64,000 nucleotides of DNA from Streptomyces sp. R21 (GTDB lineage: Bacteria > Actinomycetota > Actinomycetes > Streptomycetales > Streptomycetaceae): positions 4,154,001-4,218,000 of the forward strand of contig NZ_CP163435.1 of NCBI RefSeq assembly GCF_041051975.1, read 5' to 3'. The notes beneath the pieces were generated by a model, which worked only from the letters and a program-made list of their open reading frames with translations, had not been told where the DNA came from and made no database searches. Position 1 is the first letter of the stretch. The number at the start of each line of letters is the position of its first letter. A program made the position numbers and the translations under genes. Of this stretch, positions 55,085 through 63,129 are shown in pieces.

Positions 55085-55112
55085 CCGCTCCGGAGGGCCC
55101 TCTCCGGAGCGG
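55085..55112 (-). terminator. perfect hairpin terminator after the downstream lipoprotein gene
   Basis: CCGCTCCGGA / TCCGGAGCGG, 10-bp stem with an 8-nt loop, 16 nt past the lipoprotein stop and directly before the rplJ promoter. Confidence 0.75.
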
Positions 55113-55128
55113 GGGCCCACGGCTGCGA

Positions 55129-56025
55129 TCAGCCGTTCTGGGCGCCCTTCATCATCTGCGCCAGGTCCATGGTGTCGCTTGCGGCCGGGGCCTTCACCGT
55201 CACCGGCTTGTTGTAGTCGAGGAAGGTGAAGGTCATGTCGAGCGGGCCCTTGTCGGCGGCGGCCTTCATGCGGAACTGCTTGGTGTGGTCGTTCCCGTCG
55301 ATCCACATGTCCATCGTGAGCTTCTCGACGCCCATCTTCGTGTACTGGTCGAGGCTCTTCTCGCGCTTCTCCCGAGTGGCCTTGTCCTCGCCCTTGAGGG
55401 AGGCGCGGATGTCGTCGACGCCGACCGTCCCCGTGTAGTGCGTGGTCTTCACGCCCTCGACGGTCTCGGTGCCGACCTTCTTCACGTCCTTGGCACCGGT
55501 CAGGAAGGTCGACTCCTGGGCCGGGTTCTGGTCGGCCTGTCCGGCACCGGCACCCAGGGACTTGCCGCCCAGGCCGCTCTTCTCCAGGGCGCCCAGGTCG
55601 AACTTGATCCAGTGCTTGCCGTCCATCTCCTTGGCGGCCGACGGGCCCCCACCGATGTACATGGCCTTGTCGACGAGCCGGATCTCGGCCGTACCGTCCG
55701 CGCCCTGGTCGAGCGCCGTCATCTTCATGCTCATGGCGACGGTGGGCTTCATCCGCATCGACGCCTCGGCCTTGACGCGGCCCTGCTCCGGGACCGTGCC
55801 GACCAGCCGGTAGTGCAGGGAGGTGATGTCCTTCGAGTTCTTCGCGGCCTTCGCCACGGCCGCGGCGGGCTCCATCCGCGGTGACTCGTCCTTCGCGGCG
55901 CCCTTGGCCTTCGTGTCGCCGTCCGAGGACGACGTACAGGCAGCGGTGCCCCCGGCGAGGAGCAGGGCGGCGAGCGTCGCGCCCGTCGCCCTGCGCATCG
56001 TGGTGTCGCGTACAGAGAACATCAT
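55129..56025 (-). CDS. lipoprotein (LppX/LprG-like), downstream member of a tandem pair
   Basis: A 298-aa putative lipoprotein: signal peptide with a lipobox ending GGTAAC-TSS, a charged linker, then a beta-sheet domain with repeated hydrophobic strands (TSLHYRLVG, VAMSMKMTALDQG, KTTHYTGTVGVDDI, KLTMDMWIDGND). This pattern matches the LppX/LprAFG lipid-carrier fold, but no ligand is known. Start at 56023-56025 (MMFSVRD), with GGGGGG 4 nt upstream; the second Met is equally possible. It has a paralogue immediately upstream. A TACGCT box at 56070-56075 may be its own -10. Confidence 0.85.
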   Translation of the reverse strand: MMFSVRDTTMRRATGATLAALLLAGGTAACTSSSDGDTKAKGAAKDESPRMEPAAAVAKAAKNSKDITSLHYRLVGTVPEQGRVKAEASMRMKPTVAMSMKMTALDQGADGTAEIRLVDKAMYIGGGPSAAKEMDGKHWIKFDLGALEKSGLGGKSLGAGAGQADQNPAQESTFLTGAKDVKKVGTETVEGVKTTHYTGTVGVDDIRASLKGEDKATREKREKSLDQYTKMGVEKLTMDMWIDGNDHTKQFRMKAAADKGPLDMTFTFLDYNKPVTVKAPAASDTMDLAQMMKGAQNG

Positions 56026-56124
56026 GATTCCCCCCAAGGAACTGATGAGCGATTCACAGACTTGCCGTGAGCGTAACTCAGAGGGATTCATACGGTCTTG
56101 TGAGTTCCTTCAGCCCCAAGGGCC

Positions 56125-57036
56125 TCAGGAAGTGGCGCCCTGCGACTTCATCAGGTCCTTGAAGTCCGCGGTGTCGCCGGCGGGGGGCTCCTGGGCGGAG
56201 ACCTTCACTCCGTAGTCGCTGTAGTACGCGGTGGAGGACATGGTGCCGCTCGTCAGCTCGCCCTTCTCGACCTTCTTGACCAGCAGGTCGTCGCCGTTGA
56301 CCCAGATGTCGACCGTCTCCGTGGTGACGCCGGCCTGGGTGAGCTGCTTCTTCAGGTCTGCTATCTGGCTCTCGGTGAGGTTGGAGTTCTTGGTGGCGAG
56401 GTCCGCCACGTTCACCGTGCCCGAGTAGTGCGTGGTGTTCTCGCCGCGCACCTTCTCCTCGCCGACCTTCTTCACGTCACCGGAGGCGAGCAGGAGCTTC
56501 ACCGACTGGTTCGGCGTGGTGTTCTGCATCTGGTCCTTCAGATACGCGCCCGAGCCGCCGGCCATCTTGGCCAGGTCGTCGTACCCGTACCGGATCCAGT
56601 GCTTGCCGCCTGCCTGCGCGGCGAACTTGTCGCCCATCTTCGCGTAGTAGGCATCCGGCAGATAGCGGGCCTCCATGCTGGTGCTGCCCGTCTGACGCAT
56701 CGTCTCGGCCATCTGGCCGCCGGTGTACGTGATCGTCAGGTTGCCCCTGAGGCCGTCGGCCCAGCCGAGGGCGCCGTCCGCCGTCATGGACATCAGCGAG
56801 CCCATGGTCGTCGTGGACTCGACCTTGGCGGAGTCCGCCTTGTCGGTGGACTTCTCCGCCGAACGCAGGGCCGCTATGGGGCTGACATGGGTCGTGCCCT
56901 TGTGCCCCGCCTTGTCGTCCTTCCCCGAACTGCCGGAACTACCGGCGGAGTCCGAGGAGTTGCAGGCGGCCACCCCGCCCAGCGCGGTCACCGCCGCGAC
57001 AGCAAGGCCCACACGGCGCACGATTGTGCTCTTCAT
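56125..57036 (-). CDS. lipoprotein (LppX/LprG-like), upstream member of a tandem pair
   Basis: A 303-aa putative lipoprotein: MKSTIVRRVGLAVAAVTALG, lipobox GGVAAC-NSS, then a Ser/Gly linker and a domain built like that of the neighbour (GNLTITYTGGQMAETMR, KHWIRYGYDDLAKMAGG, TTHYSGTVNVADLA, VDIWVNGDDLLVKKVE). The shared KHWI and TTHY(S/T)GTV motifs show an old gene duplication. Both lie between rplA and rplJ, a position conserved in streptomycetes; whether they are linked functionally to the ribosomal genes is unknown. Confidence 0.86.
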   Translation of the reverse strand: MKSTIVRRVGLAVAAVTALGGVAACNSSDSAGSSGSSGKDDKAGHKGTTHVSPIAALRSAEKSTDKADSAKVESTTTMGSLMSMTADGALGWADGLRGNLTITYTGGQMAETMRQTGSTSMEARYLPDAYYAKMGDKFAAQAGGKHWIRYGYDDLAKMAGGSGAYLKDQMQNTTPNQSVKLLLASGDVKKVGEEKVRGENTTHYSGTVNVADLATKNSNLTESQIADLKKQLTQAGVTTETVDIWVNGDDLLVKKVEKGELTSGTMSSTAYYSDYGVKVSAQEPPAGDTADFKDLMKSQGATS

Positions 57037-57124
57037 ACGTCCCCACCCCTATGCGAATCCTGTGATCTGCACGCTAACCCAGGCCACTGACACTCGTACC
57101 CGGAAAACCGATCCAGGAATGGGG

Positions 57125-57159
57125 ACGGGCCCCGCACCTCGAAAGGTTGCGGGGCCCGT
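57125..57159 (-). terminator. hairpin terminator after rplA
   Basis: ACGGGCCCCGC / GCGGGGCCCGT, 11-bp perfect stem with an inner ACCT-CGAA-AGGT helix, 43 nt past the rplA stop. Confidence 0.85.
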
Positions 57160-57202
57160 GTCACGAACGCGTATGCGACGCGGTCGCCGGTGAGCGGGAG
57201 GC

Positions 57203-57928
57203 TCAGACGGCGGCCGGGTCCTCCTCGACGAGGAGGTTGCGGGTGCGGTTCGAGTCGACCGGAATGCCGGGGCCGATCGTCGTGCTGATCGCGGCCTTCT
57301 TGATGTAGCGACCCTTGGCGGCCGACGGCTTCAGACGAAGGATCTCGTCGAGCGCGGCGCCGTAGTTCTCCACCAGCTGGGTGTCGTCGAAGGACACCTT
57401 GCCGATGATGAAGTGCAGGTTCGAGTGCTTGTCGACGCGGAACTCGATCTTGCCGCCCTTGATCTCGGTCACGGCCTTGGCCACGTCCGGGGTCACGGTG
57501 CCGGTCTTCGGGTTCGGCATCAGACCACGCGGGCCGAGGACACGGCCCAGGCGGCCGACCTTGCCCATGAGGTCCGGGGTGGCGACGACGGCGTCGAAGT
57601 CCAGACGGCCCTTCGCCACCTCGTCGATCAGCTCGTCGGAGCCGACGATGTCGGCGCCCGCGGCAGTCGCGGCCTCGGCACGGTCACCGGTCGCGAAGAC
57701 CAGGACCCGGGCGGTCTTACCGGTGCCGTGCGGGAGGTTCACGGTGCCACGGACCATCTGGTCGGCCTTGCGCGGGTCGACACCCAGGCGGAAGGCGACC
57801 TCGACGGTGCCGTCGAACTTCGAGGTGGAGGTCTCCTTGGCGAGACGGACGGCCTCGAGCGGGGCGTAGAGCTTGTCCCGGTCGACCTTGGCGTCCGCAG
57901 CGCGGAGAGACTTGCTGCGCTTGCTCAC
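57203..57928 (-). CDS. rplA: 50S ribosomal protein L1
   Basis: L1 (241 aa) forms the mobile stalk at the E site and represses its own operon in many bacteria. RAADAKVDRDKLYAPLEAVR, FRLGVDPRKADQMVRGTVNLPHGTGK (in blocks) and VLGPRGLMPNPKTGTVTPDV are diagnostic. The GTG start (57926-57928) has AGGAG upstream. It is 79 nt after rplK. Confidence 0.98.
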   Translation of the reverse strand: MSKRSKSLRAADAKVDRDKLYAPLEAVRLAKETSTSKFDGTVEVAFRLGVDPRKADQMVRGTVNLPHGTGKTARVLVFATGDRAEAATAAGADIVGSDELIDEVAKGRLDFDAVVATPDLMGKVGRLGRVLGPRGLMPNPKTGTVTPDVAKAVTEIKGGKIEFRVDKHSNLHFIIGKVSFDDTQLVENYGAALDEILRLKPSAAKGRYIKKAAISTTIGPGIPVDSNRTRNLLVEEDPAAV

Positions 57929-58007
57929 TGCTGCTCCTGTGTGTTCTGAGGAGTCGTGGTTCGGACCGAGCAGGCCCTTCCACGGTTCGTACGTACGGGG
58001 GTGGAGG

Positions 58008-58442
58008 TCAGCCCTCGACCGTGATGCCCATGGAACGGGCGGTGCCGGCGATGATCTTCGACGCGGCGTCAAGGTCGTTGGCGTTCAGGTCGGGCATCTT
58101 GGTCGTGGCGATCTCACGGACCTGCGCCTGGGTGATCTTGGCGACCTTGGTCTTGTGCGGCTCGCCGGAGCCCTTCTCCACGCCCGCGGCCTTGAGGATC
58201 ATCTTCGCGGCCGGCGGAGTCTTCGTGATGAAGGTGAAGGAGCGGTCTTCGTAGACCGTGATCTCCACCGGGATGACCCAACCGCGCTGCGACTCGGTCG
58301 CGGCGTTGTAGGCCTTGCAGAACTCCATGATGTTGACGCCGTGCTGACCAAGCGCCGGGCCGACCGGCGGAGCCGGGTTGGCCGCGCCGGCCTGGATCTG
58401 GAGCTTGATGAGCCCCGTGACCTTCTTCTTCTTGGGAGGCAT
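58008..58442 (-). CDS. rplK: 50S ribosomal protein L11
   Basis: L11 (144 aa) in the GTPase-associated centre, needed for RelA activation. [20 protein letters not shown] and [20 protein letters not shown] include the Pro residues that matter for thiostrepton; no resistance change is obvious. A nusG terminator lies upstream, so rplK-rplA has its own promoter in the 193-nt gap, which I could not identify with confidence. Confidence 0.98.
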
Positions 58443-58569
58443 TCCGGGTCCTCTTTCGTTTTCGCCTACCTACGTCCGAGTCGCCCCGGACGGTCGCCCT
58501 CAACCGAACCAATGATCCGGATGGAGGCATACCGCACAACGATAACGGGTATCCATGCGCGGCCAAAAA

Positions 58570-58614
58570 CCGAGCAGGTCAGACAGGCTGCGAGAGCCCG
58601 TCTGACCTGTTCGG
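58570..58614 (-). terminator. intrinsic terminator after nusG
   Basis: 15-bp stem (one G-T pair) with an inner GGCT/AGCC helix, followed on the minus strand by TTTTT. One of only two textbook terminators with a T tract in the window; 22 nt past the nusG stop. Confidence 0.92.
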
Positions 58615-58635
58615 AAGACGTACGTCCAGAAGGTG

Positions 58636-59523
58636 CTAGTTCTTCTGGATCTGGTCGAACGACAGCTCGACCGGAGTCTCGCGGCCGAAGATCTCGACGA
58701 GGCCCTTGACCTTCTTCGAGTCGGCGTTGATCTCGTTGATGGTCGCCTGCAGCGTCGCGAACGGGCCGTCGGTGACGGTGACCGAGTCGCCGACCTCGAA
58801 GTCCAGCACCTGGACCTCGACCTTGCGCTGCGGAACGGGCTTGCCCTCGGCCTCGGCGGCCTCACGGGCGGCCTTCTCCTCGGCCTCCGGGGCGAGCATC
58901 TTGACGATCTCGTCCAGGGTCAGCGGGTACGGGTCGTAGGCGTTGCCCACGAAGCCGGTGACGCCGGGGGTGTTGCGGACGACGCCCCAGGACTCGTTCG
59001 TCAGGTCCATGCGGACCAGGACGTAGCCCGGGAGCTTGTTCTGCTTGATCGTCTTGCGCTCGCCGTTCTTGATCTGCGCGACCTCTTCCTGCGGCACCTC
59101 GGCCTGGAAGATGAAGTCCTCGACGTTCAGCGAGACGGCGCGCTGCTCGAGGTTGGTCTTCACGCGGTTCTCGTAACCGGCGTACGTGTGGATGACGTAC
59201 CACTCGCCGGGGAGGGTGCGGAGTTCCTCGCGCAGGGCGGTGACGGGGTCGACGGGCTCGGCCTCTTCTTCGGGCTCGGCCTCTTCCGCGTCCTCCTCGG
59301 AGACGGCCTCGTCCTCGTCGGACTCGGTGTCTTCGTCGGACTCGGCGTCCTCTTCGGACTCGTCCTCGACGTGCACGGCCGCCTCTTCGGCGGGCTCGCC
59401 CGCGGCGGCGTCGGCAGCCTCGACCTCGTCCGGGTCCTCGGTGTCCGCGCCCTCGACGATGTCGAGCTCGTCCTCAACGGACTCGACCGACTCGATGGCG
59501 TCGTTCAGGTTCGGGTCAGACAC
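58636..59523 (-). CDS. nusG: transcription termination/antitermination factor NusG
   Basis: NusG (295 aa) couples RNA polymerase to Rho or the ribosome. The NGN domain (about 105-200) starts LPGEWYVIHTYAGYENRVKT and includes KLPGYVLVRM. The KOW domain (about 240-295) contains FEVGDSVTVTDGPFA and the end ELSFDQIQKN. The first 95 residues are a highly acidic, low-complexity extension, usual in Streptomyces. The start is GTG (59521-59523); an in-frame ATG 24 nt upstream is possible. Confidence 0.97.
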   Translation of the reverse strand: MSDPNLNDAIESVESVEDELDIVEGADTEDPDEVEAADAAAGEPAEEAAVHVEDESEEDAESDEDTESDEDEAVSEEDAEEAEPEEEAEPVDPVTALREELRTLPGEWYVIHTYAGYENRVKTNLEQRAVSLNVEDFIFQAEVPQEEVAQIKNGERKTIKQNKLPGYVLVRMDLTNESWGVVRNTPGVTGFVGNAYDPYPLTLDEIVKMLAPEAEEKAAREAAEAEGKPVPQRKVEVQVLDFEVGDSVTVTDGPFATLQATINEINADSKKVKGLVEIFGRETPVELSFDQIQKN

Positions 59524-59560
59524 GGTGGCTGCTTCTTCCTGGATCATGGGGGTGGAACAT

Positions 59561-59593
59561 GCGAAAAGGGGCGCCGGTGTCGGCGCCCTTCGC
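59561..59593 (-). terminator. hairpin with T run between secE and nusG
   Basis: GGGCGCCG / CGGCGCCC with a 4-nt loop, flanked by GCGAA/TTCGC and followed on the minus strand by CTTTTCGC. It starts 7 nt past the secE stop. As nusG follows after only 37 nt, it would be an internal, partial terminator or processing site. Confidence 0.6.
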
Positions 59594-59600
59594 ACTCGGC

Positions 59601-59882
59601 TCAGCCGAAGACGTACTTGGCGGCGTGGTTGAGCCCATAGTCAATCACGGTCACGAGGCCGATCATGATGATGACGAACACAATCACCACAGTGGTGTAC
59701 GTCGTCAACTGATTGCGAGTCGGCCAGACGACCTTGCGGAGCTCCGCGACGATCTGGCGGTAGAAGGTGGCGAGGCGCTTCAGCGGGCCCTTCTTGGCAC
59801 GCTTGCCGCCCTTGCGGGCCTTCTTCTTGGACTCGGGCGCCTCGGCATCAGGCATGTCGATGGAGCCCACGGCGTCCGTCAC
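59601..59882 (-). CDS. secE: preprotein translocase subunit SecE
   Basis: SecE (93 aa) clamps SecY. The short form has one C-terminal membrane helix (TYTTVVIVFVIIMIGLVTVI, about 61-80) preceded by the conserved amphipathic FYRQIVAELRKVVWPTRNQL. The N-terminus is Lys-rich (SKKKARKGGKRAKKGP). The upstream gene on this strand is tRNA-Trp, and nusG follows: the standard trpT-secE-nusG order. Confidence 0.98.
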   Translation of the reverse strand: MTDAVGSIDMPDAEAPESKKKARKGGKRAKKGPLKRLATFYRQIVAELRKVVWPTRNQLTTYTTVVIVFVIIMIGLVTVIDYGLNHAAKYVFG

Positions 59883-59990
59883 TCGTCCTCACCTGATTCC
59901 GGGTCGTGGCCGTGCCGCGCCCGGTTGAGCCGCACGGCGGTGCATTGCAGTACGTACATGCGCACACATCCTGGCGAAAGGTGTGTGTAG

Positions 59991-60063
59991 CAGGGCCGGA
60001 GGGACTTGAACCCCCAACCGCTGGTTTTGGAGACCAGTGCTCTACCAATTGAGCTACGACCCT
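59991..60063 (-). tRNA. tRNA-Trp (CCA anticodon)
   Basis: 73 nt, read on the minus strand: acceptor AGGGTCG pairs with CGGCCCT (one G-T), a D arm with AGCTCAATTGGTAGAGC, anticodon stem CTGGT/ACCAG around loop CTCCAAA (anticodon CCA), T arm GGGGGTTCAAGTCCCTC, discriminator G73. The 3' CCA is not encoded. It lies 108 nt upstream of secE and probably begins that transcript. Confidence 0.98.
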
Positions 60064-60144
60064 TTGGTTCCCCCAACGTACCGCATCCGCCCGGGTGCTC
60101 GGTGTGCACCGGGTGAGTGCGGCCGGTGAAGGCCAACGAGGTGA

Positions 60145-60174
60145 GAGTGTACGTGCTCCTGAGCCGGTCGTCGA
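60145..60174 (-). promoter_or_regulatory. promoter of the tRNA-Trp gene
   Basis: Minus strand TTCGAC, 18-nt spacer, TACACT (same -10 as rpoB). Start expected near 60138, about 75 nt before the tRNA; it may also serve secE-nusG. Confidence 0.65.
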
Positions 60175-60242
60175 ACAGAAAGTGTCCGTACGGGCTTTGG
60201 CGACGGAAGATCGCCCAGCCGGGGGCCCGGATCCGGACGCTT

Positions 60243-60264
60243 GTTCAGTCCCTGTTCAGTCTGT
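60243..60264 (+). promoter_or_regulatory. two adjacent 11-nt direct repeats, PHO-box-like
   Basis: GTTCAGTCCCT followed at once by GTTCAGTCTGT. The 11-nt period and GTTCA core match the form of PhoP boxes in Streptomyces, though the later positions fit poorly. It lies 46 nt before the aminotransferase start. Confidence 0.35.
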
Positions 60265-60309
60265 GAAACCCGTGTGCCGGGGGCATTTCCGGTCTGAAAC
60301 GATGGGCCC

Positions 60310-61536
60310 ATGAGCGCTGCAACCCCTCCCACCGAGCGCCGGGTCTCCGCGCGCATCGGCGCGATCTCCGAGTCCGCCACCCTCGCCGTGGACGCCAAGG
60401 CCAAGGCCCTGAAGGCCGCCGGGCGCCCGGTGATCGGCTTCGGCGCCGGCGAGCCCGACTTCCCGACCCCCGGCTACATCGTCGAGGCGGCCGTCGAGGC
60501 CTGCAAGAACCCGAAGTACCACCGCTACACCCCCGCCGGCGGCCTGCCCGAACTGAAGAAGGCCATCGCCGAGAAGACGCTGCGGGACTCCGGCTACGCG
60601 GTCGACCCCGCGCAGGTCCTCGTCACCAACGGCGGCAAGCAGGCCATCTACGAGGCCTTCGCCGCCATCCTCGACCCGGGCGACGAGGTCATCGTCCCGG
60701 CGCCGTACTGGACGACGTACCCGGAGTCGATCCGTCTCGCCGGCGGTGTCCCGGTCGAGGTCGTCGCGGACGAGACCACCGGCTACCGCGTCTCGGTCGA
60801 GCAGCTGGAGGCGGCGCGCACCGAGAACACCAAGGTGCTGCTCTTCGTCTCCCCGTCCAACCCGACGGGCGCGGTCTACACCCGCGAGCAGGTCGAGGAG
60901 ATCGGCCGCTGGGCCGCCGAGAAGGGCCTGTGGGTCCTGACCGACGAGATCTACGAGCACCTGGTCTACGGCGACGCCGAGTTCCACTCGCTGCCGGTGG
61001 TCGTGCCCGAGCTGGCCGACAAGTGCATCGTGGTCAACGGGGTGGCGAAGACGTACGCCATGACCGGCTGGCGTGTGGGCTGGGTCATCGGCCCGAAGGA
61101 CGTCGTCAAGGCCGCGACGAACCTCCAGTCGCACGCCACGTCCAACGTGTCGAACGTGGCCCAGGTCGCCGCGCTCGCCGCCGTCTCCGGCGACCTGACG
61201 GCCGTCGCCGAGATGCGCGTGGCCTTCGACCGCCGCCGCCGGACCATCGTGCGGATGCTCAACGAGATCGACGGCGTCCTGTGCCCCGAGCCGGAGGGCG
61301 CCTTCTACGCGTACCCCTCGGTGAAGGCCCTCCTCGGCAAGGAGATCCGCGGCAGGCGCCCGCAGGACTCCGTCGAGCTGGCCGCGCTCATCCTGGAGGA
61401 GGCCGAGGTCGCGGTGGTCCCGGGCGAGGCCTTCGGCACGCCGGGGTATCTGCGGCTGTCGTACGCCCTGGGGGACGAGGACCTCGTCGAGGGTGTCTCC
61501 CGGATCCAGAAGCTGCTGGCCGAGGCACGGGACTGA
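60310..61536 (+). CDS. aspC: pyridoxal-phosphate aminotransferase, aspartate aminotransferase type
   Basis: A 408-aa class I/II aminotransferase; the subgroup makes aspartate/glutamate from the 2-oxo acids. The PLP lysine is K247 in NGVAKTYAMTGWRVGW, with N184 (SPSNPTG), D212 and Y215 (LTDEIYEHL) and GFGAGEPDFPTP at 43-54. A start-proximal RVSARIGAISESATLAVDAK is typical of the bacterial AspB/AspC-like type. Exact amino-acid range is inferred. The ATG lacks a ribosome-binding site, with AACGAT 6 nt upstream suggesting a leaderless mRNA. A perfect terminator follows. Confidence 0.93.
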   Translation: MSAATPPTERRVSARIGAISESATLAVDAKAKALKAAGRPVIGFGAGEPDFPTPGYIVEAAVEACKNPKYHRYTPAGGLPELKKAIAEKTLRDSGYAVDPAQVLVTNGGKQAIYEAFAAILDPGDEVIVPAPYWTTYPESIRLAGGVPVEVVADETTGYRVSVEQLEAARTENTKVLLFVSPSNPTGAVYTREQVEEIGRWAAEKGLWVLTDEIYEHLVYGDAEFHSLPVVVPELADKCIVVNGVAKTYAMTGWRVGWVIGPKDVVKAATNLQSHATSNVSNVAQVAALAAVSGDLTAVAEMRVAFDRRRRTIVRMLNEIDGVLCPEPEGAFYAYPSVKALLGKEIRGRRPQDSVELAALILEEAEVAVVPGEAFGTPGYLRLSYALGDEDLVEGVSRIQKLLAEARD

Positions 61537-61555
61537 CGTTCCCCACGCGCGCGTG

Positions 61556-61604
61556 GCGGGGCTGGGCGACTACTCACGTGAGGAGTCGCCCAGCCCCGCT
61601 TTTT
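61556..61604 (+). terminator. intrinsic terminator after the aminotransferase gene
   Basis: Perfect 16-bp stem (GCGGGGCTGGGCGACT / AGTCGCCCAGCCCCGC) with an inner CTCACGTGAG helix and a TTTTT tail, 20 nt past the stop. The strongest classical terminator in the window. Confidence 0.95.
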
Positions 61605-61672
61605 CGTTCGGGCAAGCCCACGATCAGGGAAAGCGCTACCCGGACGACATTCACGTACGGCAGGATCACGGA

Positions 61673-62698
61673 ATGGAGCACGTACGTGATGTCTCTGAGC
61701 TGCCCAAGGCTCATCTGCACCTGCACTTCACCGGTTCGATGCGGCACACCACCCTGCTGGAACTGGCCGACAAGCACGGGATCCATCTGCCCGACGCACT
61801 GACCAGCGGAGAACCGCCGAAGCTGCGGGCCACGGACGAGCGCGGCTGGTTCCGGTTCCAGCGGTTGTACGACGCCGCGCGGTCGTGCCTCAGAGACCCC
61901 GAGGACATTCGGCGCCTGGTGCGCGAGGCCGCCGAGGAGGACCTCAAGGACGGCTCGGGGTGGCTGGAGATCCAGGTCGACCCGACGTCGTACGCGCCCC
62001 GCCTGGGCGGTCTGATCCCGGCTCTGGAGATCATCCTGGACGCGGTGGACACGACCTCGCGCGAGACCGGGCTCGGGATGCGGGTCCTGGTGGCCGCGAA
62101 CCGGATGAAGCATCCGCTGGACGCGCGCACGCTGGCCCGGCTCGCCGTGCGGTACGCGGACCGGGGCATCGTCGGCTTCGGGCTCTCCAACGACGAGCGG
62201 CGGGGCATGGCGCGGGACTTCGACCGGGCCTTCGCGATCGCGCGCGAGGGCGGGTTGCTGGCGGCGCCGCACGGTGGCGAACTGACCGGGCCGGCCTCCG
62301 TGCGCGACTGCCTGGACGATCTGCATGCCTCGCGGATCGGGCACGGGGTGCGGGCTGCGGAGGATCCGCGGCTGTTGAAGCGGCTCGCGGAGCGGGGGGT
62401 CACGTGTGAGGTCTGTCCGGCTTCGAACGTCGCGCTGGGCGTGTACGAGAAGCCGGAGGACGTTCCGCTGCGGACGTTGTTCGAGGCCGGCGTCCCGATG
62501 GCCCTCGGCGCCGACGACCCCCTGCTCTTCGGCTCCCGTCTGGCCGCCCAGTACGACATCGCGCGCCGCCACCACGGCTTCTCGGACGCCGAACTGGCCG
62601 AGCTGGCACGGCAGTCGGTACGGGCGTCGGCGGCACCGGAGGATGTCCGGCGGAAGCTGCTGTCGGGGATCGAGGACTGGCTGGGCGGGGGCGCCTGA
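61673..62698 (+). CDS. add: adenosine deaminase
   Basis: A 341-aa amidohydrolase-fold enzyme that deaminates adenosine (or a related purine nucleoside) for salvage. The zinc ligands are H16 and H18 (HLHLHFTG), H200 (PHGGE, with E203 as the catalytic Glu) and D281/D282 (ALGADDP); H224 in RIGHGVR is the second catalytic His. ECCPASN-like CEVCPASNVALG is present. The start at 61673 has no ribosome-binding site; CAGGAT lies 6 nt upstream, as for leaderless genes. An upstream in-frame extension overlaps the terminator and was rejected. Confidence 0.92.
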   Translation: MEHVRDVSELPKAHLHLHFTGSMRHTTLLELADKHGIHLPDALTSGEPPKLRATDERGWFRFQRLYDAARSCLRDPEDIRRLVREAAEEDLKDGSGWLEIQVDPTSYAPRLGGLIPALEIILDAVDTTSRETGLGMRVLVAANRMKHPLDARTLARLAVRYADRGIVGFGLSNDERRGMARDFDRAFAIAREGGLLAAPHGGELTGPASVRDCLDDLHASRIGHGVRAAEDPRLLKRLAERGVTCEVCPASNVALGVYEKPEDVPLRTLFEAGVPMALGADDPLLFGSRLAAQYDIARRHHGFSDAELAELARQSVRASAAPEDVRRKLLSGIEDWLGGGA

Positions 62699-62699
62699 C

Positions 62700-62737
62700 G
62701 CTGGCGTGGGCGCCTGTCGCTGGCGTGGGCGCCTGTC
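62700..62737 (+). repeat. two tandem copies of a 19-bp unit
   Basis: GCTGGCGTGGGCGCCTGTC occurs twice in a row directly after the deaminase stop, and a third, partial GGGCGCCTG follows. It may be slipped-strand duplication. Confidence 0.8.
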
Positions 62738-62767
62738 GCGGGGCGCCTGCTGTTCGGTGGGTGGGTC

Positions 62768-62886
62768 GGGGCCGTGCCGGTACGTTCTGCCCGTCGCCGC
62801 GTGGGCGTACTGCCCGGGGGCTGAATACGGCGAAACTTGGCGGGCGATCTGCTACGCGACGGGCAGGAACGTACCGGCACGGCCCC
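62768..62886. repeat. long imperfect inverted repeat (30/31-bp arms)
   Basis: The left arm 62768-62797 and right arm 62856-62886 are reverse complements except for one inserted base. The arms begin GGGGCCGTGCCGGTACGTTC; the 58-bp centre shows further partial pairing (GCGTA/TACGC). It is too long for a terminator and carries no ORF, so it resembles a palindromic intergenic repeat or a small non-autonomous element. Confidence 0.8.
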
Positions 62887-63129
62887 TTCCGCCGTAGGGC
62901 GACTGCGGGCCGTCCGTGGTAGCTGCCGGGTGGCTGGCGTAGCCGCTCTCCCTGCGGGCAATCGTGCCGCTGGGGCGGCACGGGTGGGCGCAGGCGGCGC
63001 CTCGATAGCGCCGAGTTGCGCGACCCACCCCCGCCCCGCACCCACGCCGGGTGACCATGCAAAGCAAGGGGCACCCGGGGTTTGCCCACCCACCCCGGGG
63101 CCGGCCGGGGAGCGAGGTCGGCGTGAGGG

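Larger units (their letters stand above)
54827..55128. other. rplJ leader and promoter region
   Basis: 302 bp holding, from rplJ outward, the ribosome-binding site, an attenuator-like hairpin (54884-54910), the promoter (55053-55082) and the terminator of the neighbouring lipoprotein gene (55085-55112). Confidence 0.7.
62699..63129. other. intergenic region with a long inverted repeat
   Basis: 431 bp between adenosine deaminase and the convergent TetR gene. It contains a 19-bp tandem repeat (62700-62737), a 30/31-bp inverted repeat (62768-62886), and a G/C-rich remainder (62890-63129) with short alternating GGGTGGGTC-like and CCCACCC-like runs. Open frames here are short, highly biased in composition and not conserved-looking. 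Confidence 0.7.

Noticed and set aside
62725..63067. Short ORFs on both strands in the inverted-repeat region
   Set aside because: They read through the arms of the inverted repeat, are Arg/Gly/Ala-rich, have no ribosome-binding sites and no recognisable domains.
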